Source of the DNA: Janthinobacterium lividum PAMC 25724
Lineage (GTDB): Bacteria; Pseudomonadota; Gammaproteobacteria; Burkholderiales; Burkholderiaceae_D
Direction of reading: 5' to 3'
Assembly: GCA_000242815.2 (NCBI GenBank)
Contig: AHHB01000039.1
Span: 17,111 to 81,110, forward strand
Length of the DNA: 64,000 bases
Part shown: positions 27,329-36,009 of the stretch, in pieces
Numbering within the stretch: the stretch's first letter is position 1
Layout of the letters: each line of letters opens with the position of its first letter
Position numbers and translations under genes: made by a program
Notes under the pieces: generated by a model
Database searches by the model: none
What the model was told of the DNA's origin: nothing
The model's input: only the letters and a program-made list of their open reading frames with translations

Positions 27329-29611
27329 ATGAGTCTGACCCCAGCCGACACGACTTCTGCAGCACTGCCGCCCCTGGCCCCGCGCCAGGCGGCAAAAACA
27401 CAGGGCGCGTCCGCGTCCGGTGCCGGCATGTCCACCGGGACCGCCTCCGCCACACCGCCAGCCCCCGCCTTGGGCGTGGCCTCGGTCAGCCACCTGGCCG
27501 ACAAGCTGGCCCAATACCTATCCCCTGCGGACCTGAAAAAAGTCAAGGAAGCCTACCGCTTCTCCGACGAAATGCATCTGGGCCAGATGCGCCGCTCGGG
27601 CGAGCCATATATCTCGCATCCGATCGCCGTCGCCGAAATCTGCGCCGACTGGAAACTCGACGCGCAAGCGATCATGGCGGCCCTGCTGCATGACGTCATG
27701 GAAGACCAGGATGTCAAGAAGGAAGAATTGATCGAGCGCTTCGGCGCGCCCGTGGCGCATCTGGTCGATGGCCTGTCGAAGCTGGAAAAAATCGAATTCC
27801 AGAGCCAGATCGAAGCGCAGGCAGAAAACTTCCGCAAGATGCTGCTGGCCATGGCGTCCGACGTGCGCGTGATTCTGATCAAACTGGCTGACCGCCTGCA
27901 CAATATGCGCACGCTGGACTTCATGACGGCGGCAAAAAAACGCCGCATCGCCAGCGAAACCATGGAAGTGTATGTGCCGATCGCGCATCGCCTCGGCCTG
28001 AACAATATTTACCATGAACTGCAGGACCTGTCGTTCTCGCACCTGTATCCGATGCGTTACCGCACACTGGCGAAAGCGGTCAAGGCGGCGCGCGGCAACC
28101 GGCGCGAAGTGGTCAAAAAGATCATGGAAGCGGTAAAAAGCACCCTCTCCATGGCCGAACTCGAGGCCGACGTCACGGGCCGCGAAAAGACCTTGTACGA
28201 CATCTATAAAAAGATGCGCAGCAAGCATTTATCGTTTTCGCAAGTGCTGGACGTGTACGGCTTCCGCGTGGTGGTGGGCAGCTTTGCCGACTGTTACGTG
28301 ACCCTGGGCACCCTGCACAGCCTGTACAAGCCCATGCCGGGCAAGTTCAAGGATTACATCGCGATTCGCAAGCTGAACGGCTACCAGTCGCTGCACACGA
28401 CCGTCATCGGTCCGTACGGCACCCCGGTCGAATTCCAGATCCGCACGCAAGAGATGCACCGCACGGCAGAATCCGGCGTGGCGGCGCACTGGCTCTACAA
28501 GAGCGGCGAATCGAACCCGTCCGACATGCAGCAGCGCACCCATGCATGGCTGCAATCCTTGCTCGACATCCAGCAGCAGACGGGCGATTCGGCCGAATTC
28601 CTCGAACACGTCAAGGTCGACCTGTTCCCCGATTCCGTCTATGTGTTTACGCCGAAGTCGAAGATCATCGCCCTGCCGCGCGGCGCCACGGCCATCGACT
28701 TTGCCTATTCGATCCATACGGGCATCGGCGACCAGACCGTGGCCGTGAAGATCAACAATGAAACCTCGCCGCTGCGCACCGAGCTGCACAATGGCGATAT
28801 CGTCGAAATCATTACCGATTCCTCATCGCGCCCGAGCCCCACCTGGCTGTCGTTCGTGCGCACCGGCAAGGCCCGTTCGGCCATCCGCCACCATTTGCGC
28901 ACAATCAACCTGCCTGAATCGATCGCCCTGGGCCAGCAACTGCTGTCGCAAGCGCTGCAAGCGCTAAACATTGACGCCGAGCTGCCGGCGCCGCTGGTCG
29001 AACGCCTGCTCAACGAATCGAGCGCCAATTCCATGGACGAGCTGTACGCGGACATCGGCATCGGCAAGCGCATGGCCACGCTGGTGGCACGTCACATTTT
29101 TGGCCTGATCGGCGGCGAAGCGGCCAACATGCCCGTGGAGCACAACAGCGGCAGCGAACTCGACCCCGTCACCATCTGCGGCAGCGAAGGCGTTTCGGTG
29201 CAGCTGGCGCCCTGCTGTTTGCCGATTCCCGGCGACCAGATCATCGGCCAGCTGCGCCGCGACCAAGGCTTGCTGGTGCACACCAGCGACTGCTCGCTAG
29301 CCAAGCGCCAGCGCGCCAAGGAACCGGACCGCTGGATCGCCGTGCGCTGGGGCACGGAACTGAACCGCCGCTTCGACTGCCGCATCAAGGTCCTGATCAA
29401 CAGCGAACGCGGCATCCTGGCCCGCGTGGCGGCCGAAATCGGTGAATCCGACGCCAACATCATCTATGTGGGCATGGATGAAGACAAGGACAACGTCCTC
29501 GACCAGCTGCGCTTTACCGTGCAGGTCAAGGATCGCGTCCATCTGGCCGCCCTGCTGCGCAATGTGCGCCGGGTCGCTGGCGTCAACCGCATCTTGCGCG
29601 AGCGCAACTAA
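27329..29611 (+). CDS. spoT: Bifunctional (p)ppGpp synthetase/hydrolase SpoT/Rel
   Basis: Controls the stringent-response alarmone. The 760-residue protein has a disordered Ala/Pro-rich N-terminus (1-50), the HD hydrolase with intact H121-D-V-M-E-D126, a synthetase-like domain (about 290-420; GKFKDYIAIRKLNGYQSLHT), a TGS domain (about 445-505; VFTPKSKIIALPRGATAIDFAYSIHT cited in part), a helical region with GSEGVSVQLAPCCLPIPGD, and a C-terminal ACT domain (about 690-760). Gene order gmk-rpoZ-spoT supports SpoT. Hydrolase looks active; synthetase strength cannot be judged by eye. Confidence 0.95.
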   Translation: MSLTPADTTSAALPPLAPRQAAKTQGASASGAGMSTGTASATPPAPALGVASVSHLADKLAQYLSPADLKKVKEAYRFSDEMHLGQMRRSGEPYISHPIAVAEICADWKLDAQAIMAALLHDVMEDQDVKKEELIERFGAPVAHLVDGLSKLEKIEFQSQIEAQAENFRKMLLAMASDVRVILIKLADRLHNMRTLDFMTAAKKRRIASETMEVYVPIAHRLGLNNIYHELQDLSFSHLYPMRYRTLAKAVKAARGNRREVVKKIMEAVKSTLSMAELEADVTGREKTLYDIYKKMRSKHLSFSQVLDVYGFRVVVGSFADCYVTLGTLHSLYKPMPGKFKDYIAIRKLNGYQSLHTTVIGPYGTPVEFQIRTQEMHRTAESGVAAHWLYKSGESNPSDMQQRTHAWLQSLLDIQQQTGDSAEFLEHVKVDLFPDSVYVFTPKSKIIALPRGATAIDFAYSIHTGIGDQTVAVKINNETSPLRTELHNGDIVEIITDSSSRPSPTWLSFVRTGKARSAIRHHLRTINLPESIALGQQLLSQALQALNIDAELPAPLVERLLNESSANSMDELYADIGIGKRMATLVARHIFGLIGGEAANMPVEHNSGSELDPVTICGSEGVSVQLAPCCLPIPGDQIIGQLRRDQGLLVHTSDCSLAKRQRAKEPDRWIAVRWGTELNRRFDCRIKVLINSERGILARVAAEIGESDANIIYVGMDEDKDNVLDQLRFTVQVKDRVHLAALLRNVRRVAGVNRILRERN

Positions 29612-29627
29612 CCCCAAAACGAAGACT

Positions 29628-29654
29628 GGGGTCGGACCCTCAGGGTCCGACCCC
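29628..29654. repeat. REP-like palindrome beside the RAYT gene
   Basis: A perfect palindrome with 12-base arms (GGGGTCGGACCC and complement) around TCA, between the spoT stop and the end of the RAYT gene, 5 bases from the latter. It is preceded by ACCCCAAAACGAAGACT and followed by a GGGTT tail, a layout shared with the copy at 43263. Confidence 0.7.
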
Positions 29655-29659
29655 GGCCT

Positions 29660-30307
29660 TTACGCTTTGCGGGTTTGATTTTCTTGCACGAAGGCGCTAC
29701 TTCCGACAACAGCATTGCCACGACTAGCGTCACGCAATGCTTGGAACGCAAGCGAATCTTCTGCCTGGAACAAAGCAACATACGCCTGCTGTCTGTCACC
29801 CGGACTGTTGCCAAGATCAAGATAAAGCGGATGCGGCTCAATCAACGGATCGATTCGCCCTTCAGCATTGCAACGGTAGCTGGACCACTTGTAATTGCCC
29901 GGATACTGCACCATGCCGGCGCGAACCGGATTGAGCGCTATATAGCGCTGGCAAACCAGCAGATAAGTCGCATCCTGTACCACACAGGATTTGTAGCGCC
30001 CATCCCACAAGGGGCCGGTACGATGGCGGCGCCAGTTGATGTAATGCGCATATTCCTGTCCCAACGACTTCATCAACTGAGAAATGGCCTCGACTTTCGC
30101 CGCAGACAGCAGCAGATGCACATGATTGGTCATCAATACATAGGCATGGAGCAAGCAACCCCGGGCACTGGAGTGCCGCTGCAGCTGCTGCAGATACCAA
30201 AGAAAATCAGCCGGTTCAAAGAAGCAGATTTGCCTGTCTGCCCCACGCTGCACCACATGCAAGGGCATACCCGGCAGAAAAAGGCGTTGGACGCGGGCCA
30301 TGGCCAC
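29660..30307 (-). CDS. REP-associated tyrosine transposase (RAYT, Y1 family)
   Basis: A 215-residue single-strand DNA transposase of the IS200/IS605-like Y1 group, which in bacteria mobilises or maintains REP palindromes. It carries the HUH metal motif in NHVHLLL (61-67) and the likely nucleophile Tyr86 in GQEYAHYIN, followed by the RAYT-typical GPLWDGRYKS. Full length and in frame. Visibly less GC-rich than its neighbours. A 27-base REP-like palindrome lies at its 3' end, and seven more family members lie across the window, so these are its probable substrates (inference). Confidence 0.9.
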   Translation of the reverse strand: MAMARVQRLFLPGMPLHVVQRGADRQICFFEPADFLWYLQQLQRHSSARGCLLHAYVLMTNHVHLLLSAAKVEAISQLMKSLGQEYAHYINWRRHRTGPLWDGRYKSCVVQDATYLLVCQRYIALNPVRAGMVQYPGNYKWSSYRCNAEGRIDPLIEPHPLYLDLGNSPGDRQQAYVALFQAEDSLAFQALRDASRGNAVVGSSAFVQENQTRKA

Positions 30308-30369
30308 TCTCCCGTAAAAAAAGTCCCAGCGTGACAGACTTGCCCAGACTAACCCTGCGTCACCGCAAA

Positions 30370-30936
30370 CTACGCCGCCCCCGGCGCCGGATACGTCACT
30401 TCCAGCAACTCCAGTTCCTGCTCGCCCAGCGGCGTGTTGAGGGTGATCACGTCGCCTTCGCGCGCCTTGGTGATGGTGCGGGCCATCGGCGAGACCCAGC
30501 TGATCTTGCCGTTCAGGGGATCGAATTCATCGATGCCGACGATGGTGATGGTGTGCGTTTCGCCGTCACTGGTACGATAGCTGACCGTGGCGCCGAAAAA
30601 TACCTGGTCGTTGCCATGGTGTACGCTGGGATCGACGATGGCGGCGAGGTCCATGCGCTTGGTCAGGAAGCGGATGCGGCGATCGATTTCGCGCAAGCGC
30701 CGCTTGCCGTAGATATAGTCGCCATTTTCCGAACGGTCGCCATTTGACGCCGCCCAATGTACGATGCGCACCACTTCCGGGCGGTCGACGTCGATCAGCT
30801 GCAGCAGCTCTTGCTTGATGCGCTCGTAGCCGGCCGGCGTGATGTAGTTCTTGGCGCCGGCCGGAATGGCCAATGCCAGTGCGACCGCTTCCTCATCGTC
30901 GTCGTTGTCGGATTCTTTTACAAAGGCTTTATTCAT
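30370..30936 (-). CDS. greB: Transcription elongation factor GreB
   Basis: Rescues backtracked RNA polymerase by stimulating transcript cleavage. The 188-residue protein has the N-terminal coiled coil with the GreB form SENGDYIYGKRRLREIDRRIRFL and the C-terminal FKBP-like domain (VFFGATVSY, DEFDPLNGKISWVSPMARTI). It is about 30 residues longer than E. coli GreB because of an acidic N-terminal stretch (ESDNDDDEEA). Start 30936 was chosen from that N-terminus; the frame continues upstream without family resemblance. Single gene. Confidence 0.93.
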   Translation of the reverse strand: MNKAFVKESDNDDDEEAVALALAIPAGAKNYITPAGYERIKQELLQLIDVDRPEVVRIVHWAASNGDRSENGDYIYGKRRLREIDRRIRFLTKRMDLAAIVDPSVHHGNDQVFFGATVSYRTSDGETHTITIVGIDEFDPLNGKISWVSPMARTITKAREGDVITLNTPLGEQELELLEVTYPAPGAA

Positions 30937-31060
30937 CTGCCTATTGTAGCCCCGCCAGCGTGCCACAGGCGCACCGGATGCCACGGTAGGCGGGCTTTTT
31001 TGACGTATCATCGAGGCAATCGCAGTCATCGCGGCCAACCTGCGCCGCACACAGAAACGG

Positions 31061-31651
31061 ATGAAAAAATTCTACAGAGTCAGGCGTTGGCTGTTCGCGC
31101 CACTGGTCTACCTTGCCGCCATCTTCCTGCTGATCGAAGAATGGCTGTGGGTGACGGGCGCGCGCATCATGCAGGTGGTGGCGCAATTTCCGCCCCTGCA
31201 AGCGCTGGAGGCCTGGATCAAGCGCCTGCCGCCATACTGGGCGCTGGCCGTCTTCATGCTGCCGGCCGTGCTGCTGTTTCCCGTCAAGCTGCTGGCCCTG
31301 CTGGCGATCGCGCGCGGCCATGCGCTTTACGGCATCGGCGTGATCTTCATTGCCAAGCTGGGCGGCGCGGCCGCCGTGGCGCGCCTGTACAGCCTGACGC
31401 GCCCTGCCCTGCTCAGTTTGCCGTGGTTTGCGCGCTGGCATGGCCGCTTCATGGAAACCAAGGAGCGCTGGATCGCCCGCCTGCGCGCCACGCGTCCATG
31501 GCGCCGCGTCAGCCGCCTGTCGGGCGCGCTGGGCCGCGCCCGCCGCGCCTGGTGGCAACGCTTGCGCAAGGGTGCGCCAGGCCGGCATCAGTCCCGCCCG
31601 GCCAGAATACTGCGCCGCTTCGCCGCTTTTTGGCGCGCCCGCCGCAGATAA
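31061..31651 (+). CDS. Membrane protein with Arg-rich C-terminal tail
   Basis: A 196-residue protein with two or three membrane segments (about 11-32, 59-82 and possibly 86-108) and then a strongly basic cytoplasmic tail (about 120-196) rich in Arg and Trp. I recognise no characterised family. It diverges from greB and precedes a histidine kinase by 14 bases on the same strand, so it may be co-transcribed with the two-component genes; whether it serves as their sensor partner is speculation. The basic tail could bind nucleic acid or acidic lipids. Confidence 0.75.
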   Translation: MKKFYRVRRWLFAPLVYLAAIFLLIEEWLWVTGARIMQVVAQFPPLQALEAWIKRLPPYWALAVFMLPAVLLFPVKLLALLAIARGHALYGIGVIFIAKLGGAAAVARLYSLTRPALLSLPWFARWHGRFMETKERWIARLRATRPWRRVSRLSGALGRARRAWWQRLRKGAPGRHQSRPARILRRFAAFWRARRR

Positions 31652-31665
31652 AGAAAGGCAATGCC

Positions 31666-33156
31666 ATGCACGATACTGCCTGCCTAGCCCCCGCCATGCG
31701 CGCGGCGACGCCGGAAATTTACTTGTACGACGCGAGCAGCTTGCAATTGCTGGACGCCAATGATGCCGCCTGCGCCAACTTGCAATATGCACGCACGCAA
31801 TTGCTGGCGATGACACCCTTCGCCCTGGCGCCGCAGCTCGACGCGCAACAACTGGCGGCCGTGCTGGCCACCCTCGATGACGGCATCGGCGCGCAAGCCC
31901 AGCTGCACGTTCAGCAGCGCCGCCGCGATGGCAGCCTGTATTCGCTCAGCCTGCAACTGTCGCGCGCCAGCCACCATGGCCGCGCCCTGCTCCTGGCCGA
32001 AAGCGAAGACTTGCGCACGCCACAGGCAACGGCCGCCGCCCTGGCGCAGGTGCAGTCGCGCTTTAACGCCATCGTCTCGAATACGCCGGGCCTGGTATAC
32101 CAGTTCTGCCTGCATGCGGATGGGCGCGCCGCCTTCCCCTACCTGAGCGATGGCTGCCAGGCCTTGCTGGGTTTGGCCCCGGCACAGCTGCACGCGCGCC
32201 CGGAACTGTTTTACCAGCTGATCCTGGCCGACGACCGCGCCGCCTATCTGGAGTCGATGCAGGCCTCAAAAACCGCCTTATGGAGCTGGAACTGGGAAGG
32301 CCGGATCTGGATCGATGCCTGGAAAGATGTCAAATGGATCAACCTGCGCTCCACGCCGCGCGCGCTGGCCGACGGTACGGTGCAGTGGGAAGGCATCATG
32401 ACGAATATTAGCGAAAGCCGGCTCGAACAAATCGAAGTACGCCAGTCGCGCGCGCGCCTGGCCGAACTGACGGCGCATATCGACAAGGTCAAGGAACACG
32501 AACGCACACGCCTGGCGCGCGAATTGCACGATGACCTGGGCGGCAATTTGACGGCGATCAAGATGGCACTGGCCATGCTGACACGCCGCCTGCCCGCGGA
32601 CGACCCGCTGCTACAGGAAAAGGCCGACTATGTCGATGCCCTGGTCGACCGCAGCATCGATGCCGTGCACCGCATTTCGCTGGACTTGCGCCCCTCCATG
32701 CTGGACCTGGGACTGGTCGCCGCACTGGACTGGCAGGTGAAAGAGTTCGCGCGCCAGGCCGGCATCGAATGCCAGTTCATGTCGAACCGCCAGCATATCG
32801 AACTGGAACTGGACCAGGCGACCAGCCTGTTCCGCATCGCCCAGGAGGCGCTGACAAATATCGCCAAGCATGCGCAGGCCAGCAAAGTGAGCGTGCGCCT
32901 GGCCCGGCAGCGCCAGCATTTGCGCCTGACCATCGCCGACAATGGCGTCGGCACGCGGCTGTCTGACCGCGCCAAGCCGCAATCGTTCGGCATCCGCGGC
33001 ATGGCTGAGCGCGCCAGCGCGCTCGGTGGCACCCTGAGCCTGACGGATGGGCCCGATGGCGGCACCATGCTGAGCATAAAAATCCGGTTGAGCACGCCGC
33101 GAGAGGCGATAATAGCGGCCGCAGCCAGCACACCAGCGCAAAGCGGACCGCCCTAA
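31666..33156 (+). CDS. NarX-type cytoplasmic sensor histidine kinase
   Basis: A 496-residue HisKA_3/NarX-group kinase. Two PAS-like sensor regions (about 10-115 and 128-255) lead through a coiled coil to the phospho-acceptor H288 (ARELHDDLGGNLTAIKM), then an HATPase domain with N398 (EALTNIAKHA), DNGVG (425-429) and GIRGMAERA (442-450). No membrane segment, so it senses an internal signal. ATG 31666 has AAAGG eight bases upstream. The next gene is its likely response regulator. The signal is unknown. Confidence 0.92.
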   Translation: MHDTACLAPAMRAATPEIYLYDASSLQLLDANDAACANLQYARTQLLAMTPFALAPQLDAQQLAAVLATLDDGIGAQAQLHVQQRRRDGSLYSLSLQLSRASHHGRALLLAESEDLRTPQATAAALAQVQSRFNAIVSNTPGLVYQFCLHADGRAAFPYLSDGCQALLGLAPAQLHARPELFYQLILADDRAAYLESMQASKTALWSWNWEGRIWIDAWKDVKWINLRSTPRALADGTVQWEGIMTNISESRLEQIEVRQSRARLAELTAHIDKVKEHERTRLARELHDDLGGNLTAIKMALAMLTRRLPADDPLLQEKADYVDALVDRSIDAVHRISLDLRPSMLDLGLVAALDWQVKEFARQAGIECQFMSNRQHIELELDQATSLFRIAQEALTNIAKHAQASKVSVRLARQRQHLRLTIADNGVGTRLSDRAKPQSFGIRGMAERASALGGTLSLTDGPDGGTMLSIKIRLSTPREAIIAAAASTPAQSGPP

Positions 33157-33208
33157 GGCTACGGGGTTGCCGCCGGGCGCAGAGATTCAGATAGGAAACA
33201 ACGCAGTT

Positions 33209-33856
33209 ATGAAAGAAAAAGCCACCATCCGGGTATTCATCGCCGACGATCATGCGATCGTGCGCGAAGGCTTGAAACAAATCCTCGCCGACACGCGCGA
33301 CATCGTCGTTGCCGGCGAGGCTGAAAATGGCCACGATGCCATCAAACTGTTCCGCGCCTCGAAATGTCAGGTATTGCTGCTCGACATTTCCCTGCCCGAC
33401 CGCAGCGGCATCGAGGTGCTCAAGCAGATCAAGAAGGAAAAGCCGGAACTGGCGGTGCTGATGCTCTCCATGCACCGCGAGGACCAATACGCGATCCGCT
33501 CGCTCAAGGCGGGCGCGGCCGGCTACCTGACGAAACAGAGTGCGCCGCGCGAACTGGTCACGGCCATTCGCCAGGTGGCGCAAGGTTTGAAATACATCAG
33601 CGCCTCGCTGGCGCAGGAATTGGCCAACACGGTAGGCGAAGACCATGAAACGGCATTGCACGACACCTTGTCGGACCGCGAATACCAGACGCTGGTCATG
33701 ATCGCCTCGGGCAAGGCGGTGGGCGTTATCGCCGAAGAGCTTAAATTATCCGTGAAAACCGTCAGCGAATACCGCGCCCGCTTGTTGCTCAAGATGAAAC
33801 TCAAGAACAGCGCCGAACTGACGCATTACGCCATACGCAATCAGTTGGTGGATTGA
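33209..33856 (+). CDS. NarL/FixJ-type response regulator
   Basis: A 215-residue DNA-binding regulator: receiver domain (1-120) with D13-D14, phospho-acceptor D59 (LLLDISLPDRSG), Ser/Thr in MLSMH and K109 region (YLTKQ), then a LuxR-type helix-turn-helix (about 150-210; LSDREYQTLVMIASGKAV, LSVKTVSEYRARLL). It follows the kinase gene by 52 bases and is its natural partner. Target genes cannot be read from the sequence. Confidence 0.93.
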   Translation: MKEKATIRVFIADDHAIVREGLKQILADTRDIVVAGEAENGHDAIKLFRASKCQVLLLDISLPDRSGIEVLKQIKKEKPELAVLMLSMHREDQYAIRSLKAGAAGYLTKQSAPRELVTAIRQVAQGLKYISASLAQELANTVGEDHETALHDTLSDREYQTLVMIASGKAVGVIAEELKLSVKTVSEYRARLLLKMKLKNSAELTHYAIRNQLVD

Positions 33857-33997
33857 CGAAAAAGTTGACGACACAGCGGCATGCCCGCTGGCATCGGGCG
33901 AATTGACAGGCCTTTTCCTTGCTTCTCGCACAATAAGTTCTTTGCCAACTCGCCTATCATGAGGATAATGAGAAATATCTGAAAAGGCTGCGTCTAT

Positions 33998-35641
33998 ATG
34001 TCCAGTAAATTGCCACCTTCACCAGCAAGCGTCCCCGCTGGCGCCACGCATACCGCCGCCGCTGCGGTGATGAATCCGGCCGATATCGCGCGCGAGGCGT
34101 TTCGCCGCCTGGCCACGCGCCGCATCGCCCCTACGCCCAACGCCTACCGCGACATCTACAACGAGATCGCGGGCATCAGCGAACCGGCCGAAACGTCGGG
34201 TGCGCCTGCTGCGGTGCTGGCCGCCAGCGCCCCGCTTGACGGTGGCGCAGAAAACGTCCTGACGCAGTTTGCCGCCAAGATGAGCGAATCTGCGGGTGAA
34301 CTGGGCGACTTTGGCAGACGTTTCCAGCGCGCCCTCAAAGCGCGCGACTGGGACAGCTATGCCCGCACGCTGGCGCAACTGGCGGAAAAACAAGTCAAAA
34401 AAGGCGGCGGCATCGAATTGCCGCCCCTGCCGGACGGCGAACAGACGCGCACCCTGCGTGAATTGCTCAGCCGCACCCTGGGCTTTGCCGTTGCCACCTT
34501 GCTCACGGGCACGCCCGCGCTGGTGGAAGAGGCTGAATCGCTGGGCGCGGCCATCAAGCTGGCGCATACGGAAGAGGCGCTGAACGAAGCGGCGCTGCGC
34601 TTAAAGCAGCTGTGCTACCAGATCGAACTCAAAAGCGGCGATACGGCCGAACAGCAGGAATTGCTGCTGCGCCTGTTCAAGTTACTGCTCGATAACGTCA
34701 GCCAGTTGCTCGACGACGACAGCTGGTTGCGCGGCCAGGTCGATGCCGTGCAAAACCTGATCACCGGCCCGCTCGACCAGCGCGCGCTGGAAGACGCCAC
34801 GCGCAGCCTGAAAGAAGTCATCTACAAACAAAGCCAGCTCAAGCACAGCCTGTCCGACGTCAAGCTGACGGTGAAGAACATGATGATGACCTTCATCGAC
34901 CGCCTGGGGCAAGTGGCGGCCAGCACGGGCGACTTCCATGAAAAGATCGGCGGCTATTCGGAAAAGATCAGCCAGGCGGAAAATATCAGCGAACTGAACA
35001 GCGTCCTCGACGAAGTCTTGCGCGAAACGCGCATGGTGCAGAACGAAGCCTTGCGCGCCCGCGACAAAATGGTGCTGGCGCGCCAGGAAGTGCAGGATGC
35101 GGAACAGCGCATCCACAACCTGGAAGCGAAGCTCCAGCACATGAGCGAACTGGTGCGAGAAGACCAGTTGACGGGCAGCTTGAACCGCCGTGGCCTCGAT
35201 GATGTATTTGAACGCGAAACGGCGCGCTCCGACCGCCGCGGCACGCCGCTGTGCATCGCCATGCTGGACCTCGACGATTTCAAGCGCCTGAACGACACCT
35301 ATGGCCACCTGGCCGGCGATGCAGCCTTGAAACACCTGGTCAAGATCGTCAAGGAAACCCTGCGCTCGATGGACGTCATCGCCCGCTTCGGCGGCGAGGA
35401 ATTCCTCATCTTGCTGCCGGAAACCACGGTCGAAGCAGCCTCATCGACGATGACGCGCTTGCAGCGCGAGCTGACCCGGCATTTCTTCCTGCACGACAAC
35501 GAAAAAGTCTTGATCACCTTTTCCGCCGGCGTAGCCCTGCGCCAGCCCAACGAAGAACAGGCTGAACTGGTCAAACGGGCCGACCGCGCCATGTACCAGG
35601 CCAAGCAGACGGGCAAAAACCGGGTGGTGGTGGCCGACTAA
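33998..35641 (+). CDS. GGDEF diguanylate cyclase with long helical N-terminus
   Basis: A 547-residue predicted c-di-GMP synthase. The N-terminal 380 residues are soluble and mostly helical, ending in a coiled coil that leads into the GGDEF domain (about 385-547). The active site GGEEF is intact at about 465-469, with an I-site RxxD (RSMD, about 456-459) at the right spacing, so feedback inhibition is expected. No membrane segments. It stands between the NarL-type regulator and the flagellin gene and ends at a strong terminator. The sensing input is unknown. Confidence 0.92.
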   Translation: MSSKLPPSPASVPAGATHTAAAAVMNPADIAREAFRRLATRRIAPTPNAYRDIYNEIAGISEPAETSGAPAAVLAASAPLDGGAENVLTQFAAKMSESAGELGDFGRRFQRALKARDWDSYARTLAQLAEKQVKKGGGIELPPLPDGEQTRTLRELLSRTLGFAVATLLTGTPALVEEAESLGAAIKLAHTEEALNEAALRLKQLCYQIELKSGDTAEQQELLLRLFKLLLDNVSQLLDDDSWLRGQVDAVQNLITGPLDQRALEDATRSLKEVIYKQSQLKHSLSDVKLTVKNMMMTFIDRLGQVAASTGDFHEKIGGYSEKISQAENISELNSVLDEVLRETRMVQNEALRARDKMVLARQEVQDAEQRIHNLEAKLQHMSELVREDQLTGSLNRRGLDDVFERETARSDRRGTPLCIAMLDLDDFKRLNDTYGHLAGDAALKHLVKIVKETLRSMDVIARFGGEEFLILLPETTVEAASSTMTRLQRELTRHFFLHDNEKVLITFSAGVALRQPNEEQAELVKRADRAMYQAKQTGKNRVVVAD

Positions 35642-35671
35642 ACGGCAACTTGCAGGCTGTCACACGCTACG

Positions 35672-35696
35672 CCCACCCTACGGTGGGTTTTTTTTT
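35672..35696 (+). terminator. Terminator of the GGDEF gene
   Basis: CCCACC-CTAC-GGTGGG-type stem followed by nine T residues (35688-35696), 30 bases after the stop codon. Confidence 0.85.
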
Positions 35697-35805
35697 GCCT
35701 GCGCCCGGCCTGGGAGTACGGCGGCGCTGGAGCGGCCGACATGCCCCCCCTGCGGCAATCTGAACATCGCGAACAATATTTCTTATATTTAATTATTTAC
35801 ACCCC

Positions 35806-35832
35806 TAAAGTTTAGTCAAAGCGTGCCGTCTA
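35806..35832 (+). promoter_or_regulatory. Sigma-28 (FliA) promoter P1 of fliC
   Basis: TAAAGTTT (35806-35813), exactly 11 bases, then GCCGTCTA (35825-35832). This matches the FliA consensus TAAAGTTT-N11-GCCGATAA at the full -35 and six of eight -10 positions. About 178 bases upstream of fliC. Confidence 0.8.
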
Positions 35833-35892
35833 CGCGTCCTCGCTTATGACAACTTGAGGGGCAATACAAAAAATATACTCGCTTCATTTTCC

Positions 35893-35919
35893 TAAACTTT
35901 ACATGAGCCACTCCGTTAA
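35893..35919 (+). promoter_or_regulatory. Sigma-28 (FliA) promoter P2 of fliC
   Basis: TAAACTTT (35893-35900), exactly 11 bases, then TCCGTTAA (35912-35919): seven of eight and six of eight matches to the FliA consensus. About 91 bases upstream of fliC, in tandem with P1. Confidence 0.7.
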
Positions 35920-36009
35920 TGAATATAACTGCGGTGTGAGTGTCCCGGAAGGCAGGGGCAGACCAAGGTACAAGGCACATAGCCAAAACATATAGTAAGG
36001 AGCTTCAAA

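Larger units (their letters stand above)
35642..36009. promoter_or_regulatory. Intergenic region before flagellin
   Basis: A 368-base stretch holding the terminator of the upstream cyclase gene, an AT-rich block at about 35760-35820 and two sigma-28 promoters for fliC, listed separately. No coding content seen. Confidence 0.7.
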
